This document shows, piece by piece, positions 9,443 to 17,983 of a stretch of 64,000 nt of DNA. Made by a program: the position numbers and the translations under genes. The notes under the pieces are model-generated. The model saw only the letters and a list, made by a program, of their open reading frames with translations, was not told the origin of the DNA and searched no databases. Numbering within the stretch: position 1 is the first letter of the stretch; each line of letters starts with the position of its first letter. Source of the DNA: Belliella calami (GTDB lineage Bacteria > Bacteroidota > Bacteroidia > Cytophagales > Cyclobacteriaceae); assembly GCF_022549695.1 (NCBI RefSeq), contig NZ_JAKZGS010000012.1, positions 62,001-126,000 on the forward strand, read 5' to 3'.

Positions 9443-11165
9443 AATATTTCTGGTCCTTGATTTTTTTGATTAATACATCTGTCGTCTCTTCGCCTCCTTC
9501 TGCTTTTTTCCAAAAGCTCAATGCTTCACTTTTATTCCCTAAGTGGTATAAAATATCGCCATAGTGCTCCAGCATAATTCCACTTGGTGAATCTTCAAAT
9601 TTCAGGGCTTTTTCCATATAGGTTTTAGCATTTTGATAATCCTCTAGTTGGAAAAGAACCCATGCATGCGTATCAAGATATGTGGGGTTGTCTGGGAAAT
9701 TTTTGACAAGTTTTTCCGACATCGAACGAGCCTTGTCAAGGTCTTTTTTTGCTAAGGAAAGGAAATAGGCATAATTATTCAGCACATGTTCGTCATTAGG
9801 TCTTTCTTTCAGGACTTTTTCATAAGCTTCATAAGCTTCATCTTTTTGGTCGAGACTGTGGTAGACGTCGCCTATTTGGCCATAGACAAGCAGGTCTAGT
9901 TGTTTGTTTTTGCCTTTGTTTACTTCTTGGGATTTTTTCAATGACTCCTTAGCCTCTTCCCATTTTTTCAATGCGGTCTTTGTAGTGCCGTCAAAATACC
10001 AAAATTCAGCCCTTTCAGGAAATTCATCAACAGCAATGATTGTGTATTTTTCTATCTCAGAAAAATCTCCGCCTGTTTCAAACATTATCGTAATGATTCC
10101 TTGCAATACTTGTGGATTGTCAGGGTTTATTTCAGCGGACTTTTTATAGAATGATAGTGCCTCTTCTTTTTTTTCATTGAACAATCTTCTGTCGCCTACT
10201 ACAGTGAGTACATTAGAGTCTTTGGGGTTGTTTTCAAGCATAAAGACTTCTAATTTGTCCAGAAGTTGATCTCTTTTTTCAGTTTTGATCTCTTGGAGGA
10301 TGTCAGAGAAAGCTTGCGCTTTTACCATTCCATCCAAATCTGGATTAGCAAAAGCATCTAAAATCAATGCTTCTGCGATTTCAAATTCACCTAAATCTTT
10401 GTAAAGGGCATATGCACCCATCTGTAGATCAGGTTGATTTGGATAAGCCTCTAGGGATTTTTCTATGGCTGCGATTGCTTCTTTGGTCCTTCCGTTGTTG
10501 AATAGGATTTCCACCAAGCCCAATACGTATTGAGAATTGCCAGGGTGTGCATTTATCAGCTTTTCTCCTTCTTCAATTGCTTTTGGAAGGTTGTTTTTTC
10601 TTAAATAAATTCTTTGCTTTTGAACAACGAGTTGCTCTACAACCCCATAATACTCTTCTGCACGATCCAGTGCATCAAGTGCTTTGTCGTATTCGTTTGC
10701 TCCTAGGTATAATGAAGCCAATTCGAGAATGTAGTTTTGATTTTCATCAGAATTTTCCATCAAGCTTTCCAGAATTTCCGCAGCTTTGATGGGCTGGTTT
10801 TTTTTGGAATATACCTCAGCCATCATCAGATTGTAGTATTTGTTTTCTGGATCAGCTTCTACAGCCATCAATCCATACTCCAAAGCATCATCAACTTTGT
10901 TGGCCTTTAGGTAGATTTCTGCTATCTTAAAACTTATAGCTGGCTCGTTCGGAGCGATTTCTCTGGCTTTTTGGAAATAGAAATATGATTTGTCATAGTC
11001 CTCAAGCATCAGAAATTTCTGCCCTTCTATAAAAAGTCTTGTTGCTTTTGTCTCTTCAATAGCCTGTTTTCTTTCTTTTTTTGAAAGTTTTTGTTGGGCA
11101 GAGACTTGGTGCAGCGTGATACAGCCAAGAATTAGAAAGAGATAGATAGATTTAAATAAATTCAC
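9435..11165 (-). CDS. Exported TPR-repeat protein
   Basis: The 576-residue product has a signal peptide (IYLFLILGCITLHQVSAQQ) followed by tetratricopeptide repeats over nearly the whole length, visible as recurring A-E/P-x-F-Y and NPDNPQVL/HPGNSQYVL-type loops. Good examples are EDYDKSYFYFQKAREIAPNEP (about 56-76), YKKSAEINPDNPQ and YEKVLKERPNDEH. TPR arrays are protein-binding scaffolds, so this is probably a periplasmic or outer-membrane-associated adaptor; no catalytic motif is present. The start codon is GTG at 11165, chosen because it opens directly onto the signal peptide. The gene begins an operon with the DUF4292 lipoprotein and EnvC-like genes and has a good promoter upstream. Confidence 0.88.
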   Translation of the reverse strand: MNLFKSIYLFLILGCITLHQVSAQQKLSKKERKQAIEETKATRLFIEGQKFLMLEDYDKSYFYFQKAREIAPNEPAISFKIAEIYLKANKVDDALEYGLMAVEADPENKYYNLMMAEVYSKKNQPIKAAEILESLMENSDENQNYILELASLYLGANEYDKALDALDRAEEYYGVVEQLVVQKQRIYLRKNNLPKAIEEGEKLINAHPGNSQYVLGLVEILFNNGRTKEAIAAIEKSLEAYPNQPDLQMGAYALYKDLGEFEIAEALILDAFANPDLDGMVKAQAFSDILQEIKTEKRDQLLDKLEVFMLENNPKDSNVLTVVGDRRLFNEKKEEALSFYKKSAEINPDNPQVLQGIITIMFETGGDFSEIEKYTIIAVDEFPERAEFWYFDGTTKTALKKWEEAKESLKKSQEVNKGKNKQLDLLVYGQIGDVYHSLDQKDEAYEAYEKVLKERPNDEHVLNNYAYFLSLAKKDLDKARSMSEKLVKNFPDNPTYLDTHAWVLFQLEDYQNAKTYMEKALKFEDSPSGIMLEHYGDILYHLGNKSEALSFWKKAEGGEETTDVLIKKIKDQKYYE

Positions 11166-11271
11166 TTTATTTGAATTAATGTGGCTTAAGAAAGTCAGGA
11201 AAAAGGAAATTCATTTCGTAACTTTTTGGTAATGAATAGGTCTTGCTAATGACAGATTTACATTTCTGGTG

Positions 11272-11302
11272 CAAACATAATGCCTTTTATTCACTCCGGC
11301 AA
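11272..11302 (-). promoter_or_regulatory. Bacteroidota-type promoter for the TPR operon
   Basis: On the minus strand, TATGTTTG (11279-11272) matches the -7 consensus TAnnTTTG. TTG at 11302-11300 lies 20 bases upstream, the usual place of the -33 element. The predicted start is about 100 bases before the TPR gene, inside an otherwise empty 195-base gap. Confidence 0.6.
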
Positions 11303-11360
11303 TCTATCAAATCCAATAACGGAAAATAAGCTAAAATGGTGCAATTTGTTCTTCAAACTA

Positions 11361-11795
11361 CTAAGATTTGCCTGTACTTCCATATCCACCACTTCCTCTT
11401 TCTGTGTCGGAGAGCGATTCTGCATTTTGCCAGCTTATATGTTCATGCTTGGCGACTACCATCTGGGCAATTCGCTCACCATCAACTATTGTAAAGTTTT
11501 CATTAGATAAATTTACCAATAGAACTTTGATCTCACCCCGATAATCGGCATCGATCGTGCCAGGGCTATTCAATACAGTCAAGCCATGTTTGAACGCCAA
11601 TCCAGATCTTGGACGAATCTGTGCTTCGTATCCTTCTGGCAATTCCAAAAATAAGCCAGTTCCGATAAGTTTCCTTTCCAAAGGAGCCAAAACAATATCT
11701 TCTTCAATATTTGCCCTGAGATCAAGTCCTGCTGAATGTGGTGTTTGGTATTCGGGAAGTGAATGCTTCGATTGGTTGATGACTTTTACTTTCAT
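11361..11795 (-). CDS. dut: dUTP diphosphatase (dUTPase)
   Basis: The enzyme hydrolyses dUTP to dUMP and pyrophosphate, keeping uracil out of DNA and supplying the thymidylate precursor. All five trimeric dUTPase motifs are visible in the 144-residue protein: [25 protein letters not shown] (catalytic Asp), GERIAQMV and the C-terminal [11 protein letters not shown] with the phosphate-gripping Arg and Gly. The start at 11795 (MKVKVINQS) was chosen over an upstream in-frame one because it matches the family N-terminus and lies 4 bases after the flippase stop. The two genes are therefore probably cotranscribed. Confidence 0.96.
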   Translation of the reverse strand: MKVKVINQSKHSLPEYQTPHSAGLDLRANIEEDIVLAPLERKLIGTGLFLELPEGYEAQIRPRSGLAFKHGLTVLNSPGTIDADYRGEIKVLLVNLSNENFTIVDGERIAQMVVAKHEHISWQNAESLSDTERGSGGYGSTGKS

Positions 11796-11799
11796 GGCT

Positions 11800-13317
11800 C
11801 TATTTTGAATTTCTTTTGAGTAATATCGTTTTGATTTCCTTTCTTTCAAAAAGCAAAATTAGGATAACAAAAGGAATGACCATCAGATTTTTGAGTATAA
11901 ATTGAAAAATTTGGTTATCTGTCTCTAAGAAGAAACCAGCATAACTTAGACAAGCAGCAAGTAGGATGTAGGAAAGACCTTTTCCCAACTGGTAAGGTAT
12001 TGGAAAATATCTTTGACCATAACTATAGCAAAGGGCTGACATGATAAAATAGCATGAAATGGTGCTTAGCGCTGCTCCCATATACCCGATTTTGGGAACC
12101 AAAACCATTATGACGATGATTGTCACGATTGCTCCAATCAAAGTGAAATAGAAACTGTATTTGGTCTGGTCGGTGAGTTTGAACCAAATGCTGAGATTGA
12201 AATATATTCCCAAAAATAAATATCCCAAAAGAAGAACAGGAACTATGTACATTACTTCCATATATTCATTTTTGACCAATATGAATTTCCCCAAAAGATC
12301 TAGGTTGACAGAGACAGTAATCATCAGAAGGCAGCAGAATATGATAAATGCATGCATCACCCTTGCAAATAATTTAGGGCTGTTTTTGTCTTCTGACTGA
12401 TTGAAGAAGAAAGGCTCAGCGGCAAACTTGAATGCTTGGATAATCAAGCTCATAAAGATAGCAAGTTTGAAATTAGCTCCGAAAATACCACCAGCTTCCC
12501 GTGGGGTCAATTCTGGATAAAAATCTTCAGGAATGACAAATTCAAAAATCGATCTTGAAAACACTTCATTGGTAACGCCGGCCAAACCCATAAAGAAAAG
12601 TGGGATGGCATATTTCCACATTGGTTTGATAAATTCCCTTTCAATTCTGAAAGCGAAAAACCCACTAAAGTAGAATAAAACTGGAATCATCAAGGCATTT
12701 GCGATCAAGTTGGAAATCAAAATGTATTCTATCCCCCAGGTGGGTTGATAAAGAGCACCTATTGAACTTTGAAGCCCTGTTAAATAATCCCCTTTCCAAA
12801 TGTGGTAACTGACAGCAATCAAAAGGATATTAAGTGCAACATTAATTATGATGTTTCCGAGTTTGGAAAGGGCAAATTTCAGTGGTTTGTTTTCTACCCG
12901 TAATTTGGCATAAGGTATTGCTAAGATGGCATCTATAACCAAAATTCCAGCCACCCATTTGAAAAGGTAAGCTTTCTCAGGGTAGTTTAACCAAATACTC
13001 AATTGTTCTGAACTGAAATAAATCATTGAACCCAAAAACAATGAGCTGACGAGCAAAAGAGATTGGATCTGTGAATAGACTTTTTTTTGATCTAGACCCT
13101 TTCCGGTATAGAATCTGAAAAAAGTAGTTTCCATTCCATAAGTGAATACCACATTGAAAAACGCAATGAACGCATAAATATTCGTAAATGATCCCATTGC
13201 ATCTTTGTCTAGATAGACAATGTAAAGGGGTATAAGGAAAAAATTTATCGTTCTTCCAAGAATGCTACTGATTCCATAGATAGCCGTTTGCCCGGCAAGT
13301 TTTTTCAGTTGGCTCAT
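11800..13317 (-). CDS. Polysaccharide biosynthesis flippase (Wzx/MOP superfamily)
   Basis: This 505-residue integral membrane protein has 12-14 predicted transmembrane segments and no soluble domain. Its start, [22 protein letters not shown], and the early [11 protein letters not shown] resemble the N-terminal region of oligosaccharide flippases of the MOP superfamily, which move lipid-linked sugars across the inner membrane. The substrate cannot be told from sequence. It is placed directly upstream of dut (4-base gap) and 23 bases downstream of the enoyl-CoA hydratase gene. A flippase-dut-TPR-DUF4292-EnvC order recurs in related genomes, so the substrate may be an envelope building block. 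A role as lipid II flippase is possible but not shown. Confidence 0.87.
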   Translation of the reverse strand: MSQLKKLAGQTAIYGISSILGRTINFFLIPLYIVYLDKDAMGSFTNIYAFIAFFNVVFTYGMETTFFRFYTGKGLDQKKVYSQIQSLLLVSSLFLGSMIYFSSEQLSIWLNYPEKAYLFKWVAGILVIDAILAIPYAKLRVENKPLKFALSKLGNIIINVALNILLIAVSYHIWKGDYLTGLQSSIGALYQPTWGIEYILISNLIANALMIPVLFYFSGFFAFRIEREFIKPMWKYAIPLFFMGLAGVTNEVFSRSIFEFVIPEDFYPELTPREAGGIFGANFKLAIFMSLIIQAFKFAAEPFFFNQSEDKNSPKLFARVMHAFIIFCCLLMITVSVNLDLLGKFILVKNEYMEVMYIVPVLLLGYLFLGIYFNLSIWFKLTDQTKYSFYFTLIGAIVTIIVIMVLVPKIGYMGAALSTISCYFIMSALCYSYGQRYFPIPYQLGKGLSYILLAACLSYAGFFLETDNQIFQFILKNLMVIPFVILILLFERKEIKTILLKRNSK

Positions 13318-13340
13318 CCTTCAAAAAAAGTAAAGGGGAA

Positions 13341-14126
13341 TCACTCCCCTTTGAATATTGGTTTTCTTTTTTCCAAGAAAGCAGAAGTCCCTTCTTTGTA
13401 ATCTCCGGATTTGACACATCTTGCGAAGCTGTTGGCTTCAGTTTGATAGCCATTTTCTTCTGGAATATAGACCGAGTTCACACAATCTACAATCATGCCG
13501 ATTGCCAAAGGTGCTTTGGTCATTATTTTCTTTAGAATTTCTTCGGCTTTTGCCATAGATTCATCTTTGGTAGCGAGTACATGATTGACAAGACCAAGCT
13601 TTTTTGCTTCCTCTGCACCAATCATATCTCCTGTCATCATCAACTCATTTGCTTTTCCTCTTCCTATAAGGTAAGTCAAGCGTTGGGTGCCTCCATATCC
13701 TGGGATGATGCCTAAGTTTACTTCAGGTTGCCCAAATTTAGCATTTGCTACTGCCACTCTCATATGGCATGCCATTGCCAGTTCACAGCCGCCTCCTAAG
13801 GCAAAACCATTGACTACTGCTATCACTGGTTTGTGGCAGTTTTCGATCAAGCCGAAAACTTCCTGGCCATTTTCTGCAAATTTTCTGGCATTCAGCTCGT
13901 TAAGTTCTGCGATTTCACTTATGTCTGCACCTGCTATGAAAGCTTTTTCTCCAGACCCGGTGATGATTACGCCTTTGATTTCTTTGTTATCAACGACCTC
14001 GTTAAAAATATTCCTGATCTCTTCCAGGGTAGCAAAATTCAGTGCATTCAGCTTGGATTCTCTGTTAACTGTAAGATAGAGAATACCTTCCTTTTCTTCA
14101 GAAAGAATATTTAGTGTTTCAGCCAT
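13341..14126 (-). CDS. Enoyl-CoA hydratase (crotonase family)
   Basis: The enzyme adds water across trans-2-enoyl-CoA in fatty-acid beta-oxidation or related acyl-CoA pathways. The 261-residue protein is of standard length. It has the oxyanion-hole segment KAFIAGADISEI (61-72) and the second one ALGGGCELAMAC (109-120). Both catalytic glutamates of true hydratases are present, Glu115 in GCELAM and Glu135 in FGQPEVNLG, 20 residues apart as in rat crotonase, so it is not a variant crotonase fold enzyme lacking one of them. GYGGTQRL follows. Substrate chain length cannot be told. The gene is 23 bases upstream of the flippase gene but functionally unrelated. Confidence 0.93.
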   Translation of the reverse strand: MAETLNILSEEKEGILYLTVNRESKLNALNFATLEEIRNIFNEVVDNKEIKGVIITGSGEKAFIAGADISEIAELNELNARKFAENGQEVFGLIENCHKPVIAVVNGFALGGGCELAMACHMRVAVANAKFGQPEVNLGIIPGYGGTQRLTYLIGRGKANELMMTGDMIGAEEAKKLGLVNHVLATKDESMAKAEEILKKIMTKAPLAIGMIVDCVNSVYIPEENGYQTEANSFARCVKSGDYKEGTSAFLEKRKPIFKGE

Positions 14127-14310
14127 GTGTTATTGGTGAATGTTAAGCGTCAAATATACAAGTAGTGCAAGCATTCCCCAAGCAATTGTCGGGAAAATAC
14201 ATAGATGCAAAACTCCAAGAAGAAATTTTGGTAAGAGTGAGTGCTTCCAAATTGTTGGATATTCTGCTAATTTATAATAGGTTTGACCATTCCCTTCCAC
14301 CATTTTTTCC

Positions 14311-14318
14311 TATTTTTG
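14311..14318 (+). promoter_or_regulatory. Possible -7 box for the isocitrate dehydrogenase gene
   Basis: TATTTTTG matches TAnnTTTG and lies 34 bases before the start codon. The nearest TTTG (14282-14285) is 25 bases upstream, longer than the usual 19-21, so the -33 element is weak or absent. The remaining bases of the 226-base divergent gap show no gene. Confidence 0.4.
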
Positions 14319-14352
14319 TCACAATAAGAATTTTCAACAAAATATAATATAT

Positions 14353-15807
14353 ATGTCATCAAAAAGAAAAATTACCGTAGCCTATGGCGATGGAATCGGT
14401 CCCGAAATCATGAAAGCCACGCTGAATATCTTAGAAGCGGCCGGTGCTCAATTGGAATACGATGTCATTGAAATTGGCGAGCAGGTATATTTAAAAGGAA
14501 TTAGCTCAGGAATGGAGCCTGGTGCATTTGAATCCTTGAAAGAGACAAAAATATTTTTAAAATCTCCAATAACAACACCACAAGGTGGAGGGTTTAAGAG
14601 TCTGAACGTGACTACAAGGACTTCCTTTGGTCTTTTTGCGAATGTTAGGCCTTGCAAAGCTTACTCACCTTATATCAAAACACATTATCCCGAAACAGAT
14701 TTGGTGATCATTCGAGAGAATGAAGAAGATCTTTATGCAGGGATAGAGCATCGACAAACCCAAGAGGTAGTGCAAAGTTTGAAATTGATCTCAAGACCAG
14801 GTTCTGAGAAAATCATCAGATACGCGTTTGAGTACGCCAAGAAATATGGCAGAAAGAAAGTGACCTGTATGACCAAAGACAATATCATGAAACTGGCTGA
14901 TGGGCTTTTCCACAAGACTTTTGATGAGATTGCCAAAGAATATCCAAATATCCAGACAGATCATAAGATCATCGATATCGGATCCGCATTGATCGCAGAA
15001 AGACCACAGACTTTTGATGTGATCGTAACTTTGAATCTCTATGGTGATATCATTTCTGATATTGCAGCACAAGTGACTGGCTCAGTCGGTCTTGGAGGAT
15101 CGGCAAATGTCGGTGAAGAAGTGGCGATGTTTGAGGCGATCCATGGATCTGCACCTGATATTGCAGGCATGGACATGGCTAACCCGTCTGGATTGCTGAA
15201 CGGTGCCGTGATGATGTTGGTACATATTGGTCAACCTGATGTGGCAGAGAAAATCGCCAATGCATGGATGAGAACTTTGGAAGATGGGATCCATACGGGG
15301 GATATTTATCAGGAAGGATTGTCATCCAAAAAAGTCGGTACGCAGGAGTTTGCCCAGGCAATTATAGAAAGATTGGGACAGAAACCAGTGAATATGATTC
15401 CAACAGTATTTGATAAATCAGCTACTGAGCCAATGAACATCAAACTATCTCCAGTAACCAAGTCCAAGAAAGAATTGATCGGTGTGGATGTGTTTGTAGA
15501 TTGGGATGAAGACGGTAGAGACCCAAATGCCATCGGTGAAAAACTCAGACAGGCAGATGCTGATGGACTGAAATTGACATTGATCACCAACAGGGGAGTA
15601 AAGGTATTCCCAGGCGGAATGCGTGAAACTTTCTGCACAGATCATTGGAGATGCAGGTTCCAAAATGCAGGTCAGTCTCCAGTCAGCCACGCACAGATTT
15701 TGGACTTGATGGATCAAGTTGCCAAGTTAGGCTTTGACTTTATCAAAACAGAAAATCTCTATTCCTTCGATGGTGTAAGAGCATATAGCTTGGCACAGGG
15801 AGAATAA
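14353..15807 (+). CDS. icd: Isocitrate dehydrogenase, long type with C-terminal extension; residues suggest NAD preference
   Basis: The enzyme oxidatively decarboxylates isocitrate to 2-oxoglutarate in the TCA cycle. The 484-residue protein has the beta-decarboxylating dehydrogenase fold at about 1-345: GDGIGPEI (12-19), the substrate-binding SLNVTTR (83-89) with the Ser equivalent to E. coli Ser113, RENEEDLYAG (121-130), the metal-binding LNLYGDIISD (227-236) and HGSAPDIAG (264-272). A 130-residue C-terminal extension resembles that of the Thermus enzyme. In the cofactor loop, E. coli NADP-IDH has Lys344-Tyr345, while here the residues are Asp269-Ile270, the pair associated with NAD use. Databases would probably label it NADP-dependent, so that label deserves doubt. 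It is monocistronic with a terminator. Confidence 0.93.
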   Translation: MSSKRKITVAYGDGIGPEIMKATLNILEAAGAQLEYDVIEIGEQVYLKGISSGMEPGAFESLKETKIFLKSPITTPQGGGFKSLNVTTRTSFGLFANVRPCKAYSPYIKTHYPETDLVIIRENEEDLYAGIEHRQTQEVVQSLKLISRPGSEKIIRYAFEYAKKYGRKKVTCMTKDNIMKLADGLFHKTFDEIAKEYPNIQTDHKIIDIGSALIAERPQTFDVIVTLNLYGDIISDIAAQVTGSVGLGGSANVGEEVAMFEAIHGSAPDIAGMDMANPSGLLNGAVMMLVHIGQPDVAEKIANAWMRTLEDGIHTGDIYQEGLSSKKVGTQEFAQAIIERLGQKPVNMIPTVFDKSATEPMNIKLSPVTKSKKELIGVDVFVDWDEDGRDPNAIGEKLRQADADGLKLTLITNRGVKVFPGGMRETFCTDHWRCRFQNAGQSPVSHAQILDLMDQVAKLGFDFIKTENLYSFDGVRAYSLAQGE

Positions 15808-15860
15808 AATGAAAGGATGAAGGAGGAAATCAGAAGGAGGAATTTCACAGAATAAAATTA

Positions 15861-15890
15861 AAAACCGGGTAGAGATGCTCGGTTTTTTTT
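15861..15890 (+). terminator. Rho-independent terminator after icd
   Basis: AAACCG and CGGTTT flank a short imperfect inner helix (ggg...gctc) and are followed by an eight-T run. It lies about 55 bases after the icd stop codon. Confidence 0.75.
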
Positions 15891-16077
15891 GTTTTTCATT
15901 TCTTCGAAATGTTTTATTTTTTTAGATGATTAGAGGGGATAGTTCATTAAACTGTGACCAAAATACCCAGACCATGAAATAATTAAAATTGAGAATGGTC
16001 TCTTCGAAGGAAATTATTTTATACTTCAGAGAGTTTTTAATCGATTTGAAAGTCTCTTAATAAGGAATAAAGCCCAC
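15891..16077. other. Gap without a supported gene
   Basis: This AT-rich stretch holds only short frames interrupted by stops. GGGGATAGTTCATTAAACTG near 15933 faintly recalls insertion-sequence ends of the IS256 type, but there is no second end and no transposase. It marks the left edge of the accessory island, directly after the icd terminator. Confidence 0.4.
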
Positions 16078-16227
16078 AACATCACCATGGATACAGTCTG
16101 CTGTAGCCGAGCGTTTCCGAGAAATTAGAAAGGTTAGTGTCTTTAAGAAGTTTGGAGTAGGTTGGAAGAGAACGGCTTCGAATGCCCGCCTGAAGTCAAC
16201 ATGCCTGCCATCTCCAAGCTGAATCCC
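16078..16227 (+). repeat. Island repeat, copy A (attC-like hairpin family)
   Basis: This is one of four related repeats (others at 18676, 20263, 20860). It begins AACATCACCATGGATACAG, contains the shared core CTTTAAGAAGTTTGGAGTAG, then TTCGAATGCCCGCC, and ends CCATCTCCAAGCTGAATC. The two ends are imperfect inverted repeats: CATGGATACAG against the complement of TCTCCAAG and its flank. It is the most diverged copy and has about 15 extra bases (tgaagtcaacatgcc) in the right arm. It is not followed by one of the small cassette-like ORFs but by the ATPase gene. Confidence 0.7.
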
Positions 16228-16258
16228 GTTGTCAACAAGCTTAAAACCCACAATATCT

Positions 16259-16300
16259 ATAATTGAAGAATGTTGGATTTTTCATAAATTCTTCAATTAT
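16259..16300. repeat. 13-bp perfect inverted repeat upstream of the ATPase gene
   Basis: ATAATTGAAGAAT (16259-16271) and ATTCTTCAATTAT (16288-16300) are exact complements separated by 16 bases. The position, 88 bases before the ATPase start and just upstream of a -7-like box, allows an operator or a transcript hairpin. There is no T-run that would make it a convincing terminator. Confidence 0.6.
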
Positions 16301-16355
16301 GATTTAAGAAATATCGCTATTTATTGAAACATTCAAATATGATTGAAAAATTAAC

Positions 16356-16363
16356 TATATTTG
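16356..16363 (+). promoter_or_regulatory. Possible -7 box for the ATPase gene
   Basis: TATATTTG fits TAnnTTTG and lies 24 bases before the start codon. No good -33 element is at the expected spacing. Confidence 0.45.
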
Positions 16364-16387
16364 TATAAAGTTTAAGATATAGATGAA

Positions 16388-17593
16388 ATGGCTAAATACA
16401 TCGAAAGACCACTTTACATTGATAGATTAAAACCATTTATTGGTAAATCATTGATAAAGGTATTAATTGGACAGCGGAGAGTTGGGAAAAGCTATCTGTT
16501 AATGCAATTGAGAGACCTTATTAAAAAACAAAGCCCTGATACTCAAATAATTTATATCAATAAAGAGCAACATGAATTCTCGAAAATAACAAATTCAGAT
16601 GACCTCTTTCTCTATTTGAAAGAAAATGTAAAGGGGAACGGCAATGTAGCACTATTTATTGATGAAATACAAGATATTGAATCATTCGAGATAACATTAA
16701 GAGACCTTGCAACGAGAGGTAATTACGATATCTATTGCACGGGAAGTAATGCTAATTTACTTTCAAGCGAACTCGCTACATTTTTAAGTGGTAGATATAT
16801 TGAAATTAAAGTATTTGGTTTAAGCTATACTGAGTTTCTGGTGTTTTATAATTTGCAGGATTCAGTTGCAACATTTCAAACCTATCTAAAATTCGGAGGA
16901 TTACCATACCTAATTAATTTAAATACTGAAATACAAGTTGCATATGAGTATTTAACAAGCATTTATAATACCATATTGCTCAAAGATGTTGTTACACGAT
17001 TTAAAATTAGAAATGTAAAGTTTTTAGAAAATTTGGTTGAATTCCTAGCAGATAATATTGGAAGTATAGTATCCTCTAAGAAAATCAGTGATTATCTAAA
17101 ATCTCAAAAAGTAAACATATCACCTCAAGTTGTTATCGACTATCTTGGGTATCTTGAGTCATCATTTTTGATTTTCAAAGTAAAACGAACAGGAATAGAG
17201 GGAAAAAAAATATTTGAAATAGGTGAAAAGTATTTCTTTGAGGATATTGGTATTCGTAATGCAATTGTTGGATATAAGACAAGTGATATTCATAAAATAT
17301 TGGAAAACGTTGTTTATCTACACTTACGAATGGCAGGATATTCTGTAACTGTTGGGCAAGAGGGGAATAAAGAAATTGATTTTATCGCACAAAAAGCTGG
17401 AGAAAAAATTTATGTTCAAGTTGCTTACATGTTGACAAATGAGGGAACAATAGAACGAGAATACGGAAATTTACTGGAAATATCGGATAACTTTCCAAAA
17501 TATGTTGTTACAATGGATGAATTGACTGAAATATCAACATACAAGGGAATCAATCGAATGCATGTTAAAGACTTTTGTTTAAAAATGGTGTGA
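16388..17593 (+). CDS. ATP-binding AAA protein with C-terminal DUF4143 domain
   Basis: This 401-residue protein has an AAA_14-type ATPase domain in its first half. Walker A is GQRRVGKS (28-35), Walker B is ALFIDEIQD (88-96) and the sensor-like YCTGSNANLL follows. The C-terminal half is the DUF4143 region, containing LEFL-type helices and a PD-(D/E)xK-like GNKEIDFIAQKAGEKIYVQVAY segment. Members of this family are very common, are often found in variable islands, and have no firmly assigned role; links to mobile or defence loci have been suggested. The gene stands alone, has its own promoter-like box, and ends 2 bases before group II intron remains. Another, broken member of the family lies at 26661-26852. 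Confidence 0.88.
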   Translation: MAKYIERPLYIDRLKPFIGKSLIKVLIGQRRVGKSYLLMQLRDLIKKQSPDTQIIYINKEQHEFSKITNSDDLFLYLKENVKGNGNVALFIDEIQDIESFEITLRDLATRGNYDIYCTGSNANLLSSELATFLSGRYIEIKVFGLSYTEFLVFYNLQDSVATFQTYLKFGGLPYLINLNTEIQVAYEYLTSIYNTILLKDVVTRFKIRNVKFLENLVEFLADNIGSIVSSKKISDYLKSQKVNISPQVVIDYLGYLESSFLIFKVKRTGIEGKKIFEIGEKYFFEDIGIRNAIVGYKTSDIHKILENVVYLHLRMAGYSVTVGQEGNKEIDFIAQKAGEKIYVQVAYMLTNEGTIEREYGNLLEISDNFPKYVVTMDELTEISTYKGINRMHVKDFCLKMV

Positions 17594-17595
17594 CA

Positions 17596-17816
17596 GATAT
17601 TAATCGTTTGAATCCTGTCATCAGGGGACTGCTCAATTACTATCATAAGTTTAGAGGAGAATCCATACGTGAAGTATGGAACCAACTTAACCACCGCTTG
17701 CTCAAGTGGGTAAAATGGGAGAAGGGGCTATACAAATGGGGGCAGTCAGATGGCTAAAGCCACAATACAAATCTACCCCAAACCTGTTTGAACATTGGAA
17801 ATTGGTTCAACCTTAG
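17596..17816 (+). pseudogene. 3' fragment of a group II intron reverse transcriptase/maturase, frameshifted
   Basis: The translation INRLNPVIRGLLNYYHKF followed by WNQLNHRLLKWVKWEKGLYK is characteristic of the maturase (domain X) end of group II intron-encoded proteins. After GLYKWG the frame shifts, and the correct continuation, AVRWLKPQYKSTPNLFEHWK then LVQP and a stop, lies in another frame from about 17739. Only the last 73 or so codons remain; the reverse transcriptase palm and fingers are gone. The fragment begins 2 bases after the ATPase stop codon, so the deletion or insertion junction is at that point. It cannot make a working protein. Confidence 0.88.
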
Positions 17817-17829
17817 GTAAATTAGAACC

Positions 17830-17945
17830 GAAGCGATTTGCAAACATGAAGAGTCCGCCGCGGCGGATGAGAGTCTCACGCACAGCCTGTCCCGATTACG
17901 GGAGTTCTGTGGGAAGGAGGGGGTGCAATTCCCTCGTCTGACCCG
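17830..17945 (+). ncRNA. Group II intron 3' end (domains V-VI), interrupted by two short palindromes
   Basis: Downstream of the maturase relic, GATGAGAGTCTCACGCAC, TTCTGTGGGAAGGAGGGG and the terminal CTGACCCGAT are typical of the 3' end of bacterial group II introns, where domain V forms the catalytic hairpin and domain VI carries the branch point. Two insert-like palindromes break this part: TCCGCCGCGGCGGA (17854-17867) and TCCCGATTACGGGA (17890-17903). The second sits where the 3' strand of the domain V helix should be continuous. The 5' part of the intron is missing. The ribozyme is therefore almost certainly dead. The exact intron end was judged by eye. Confidence 0.65.
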
Positions 17946-17946
17946 A

Positions 17947-17977
17947 TTGAAGTGTATTAAAAGAAGCCATACTTTTG
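17947..17977 (+). promoter_or_regulatory. Promoter for the toxin-antitoxin pair
   Basis: TTG (17947-17949), a 20-base spacer and TACTTTTG (17970-17977) match the Bacteroidota -33/-7 pattern. The -33 element lies at the very end of the group II intron remnant. The predicted start falls next to the palindrome described in the next entry. Confidence 0.55.
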
Positions 17978-17983
17978 GAAAAT

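Noticed and set aside
13687-14079. 130-residue plus-strand frame opposite enoyl-CoA hydratase
   Set aside because: It is a shadow of the conserved crotonase gene, with no start context or known motif.
15925-15975. End of an IS256-type insertion sequence
   Set aside because: GGGGATAGTTCATTAAACTG only recalls such ends; there is no second inverted end, target duplication or transposase fragment.
16057-16251. 64-residue minus-strand frame over repeat copy A, and a similar 96-residue frame at 20714-21004
   Set aside because: They share the words LFQPTPNFLKTL / HFQPTPNFLKIL only because the repeat itself is conserved. They lack start context, differ outside the repeat, and copies B and C do not keep the frame, so they are repeat sequence rather than genes.
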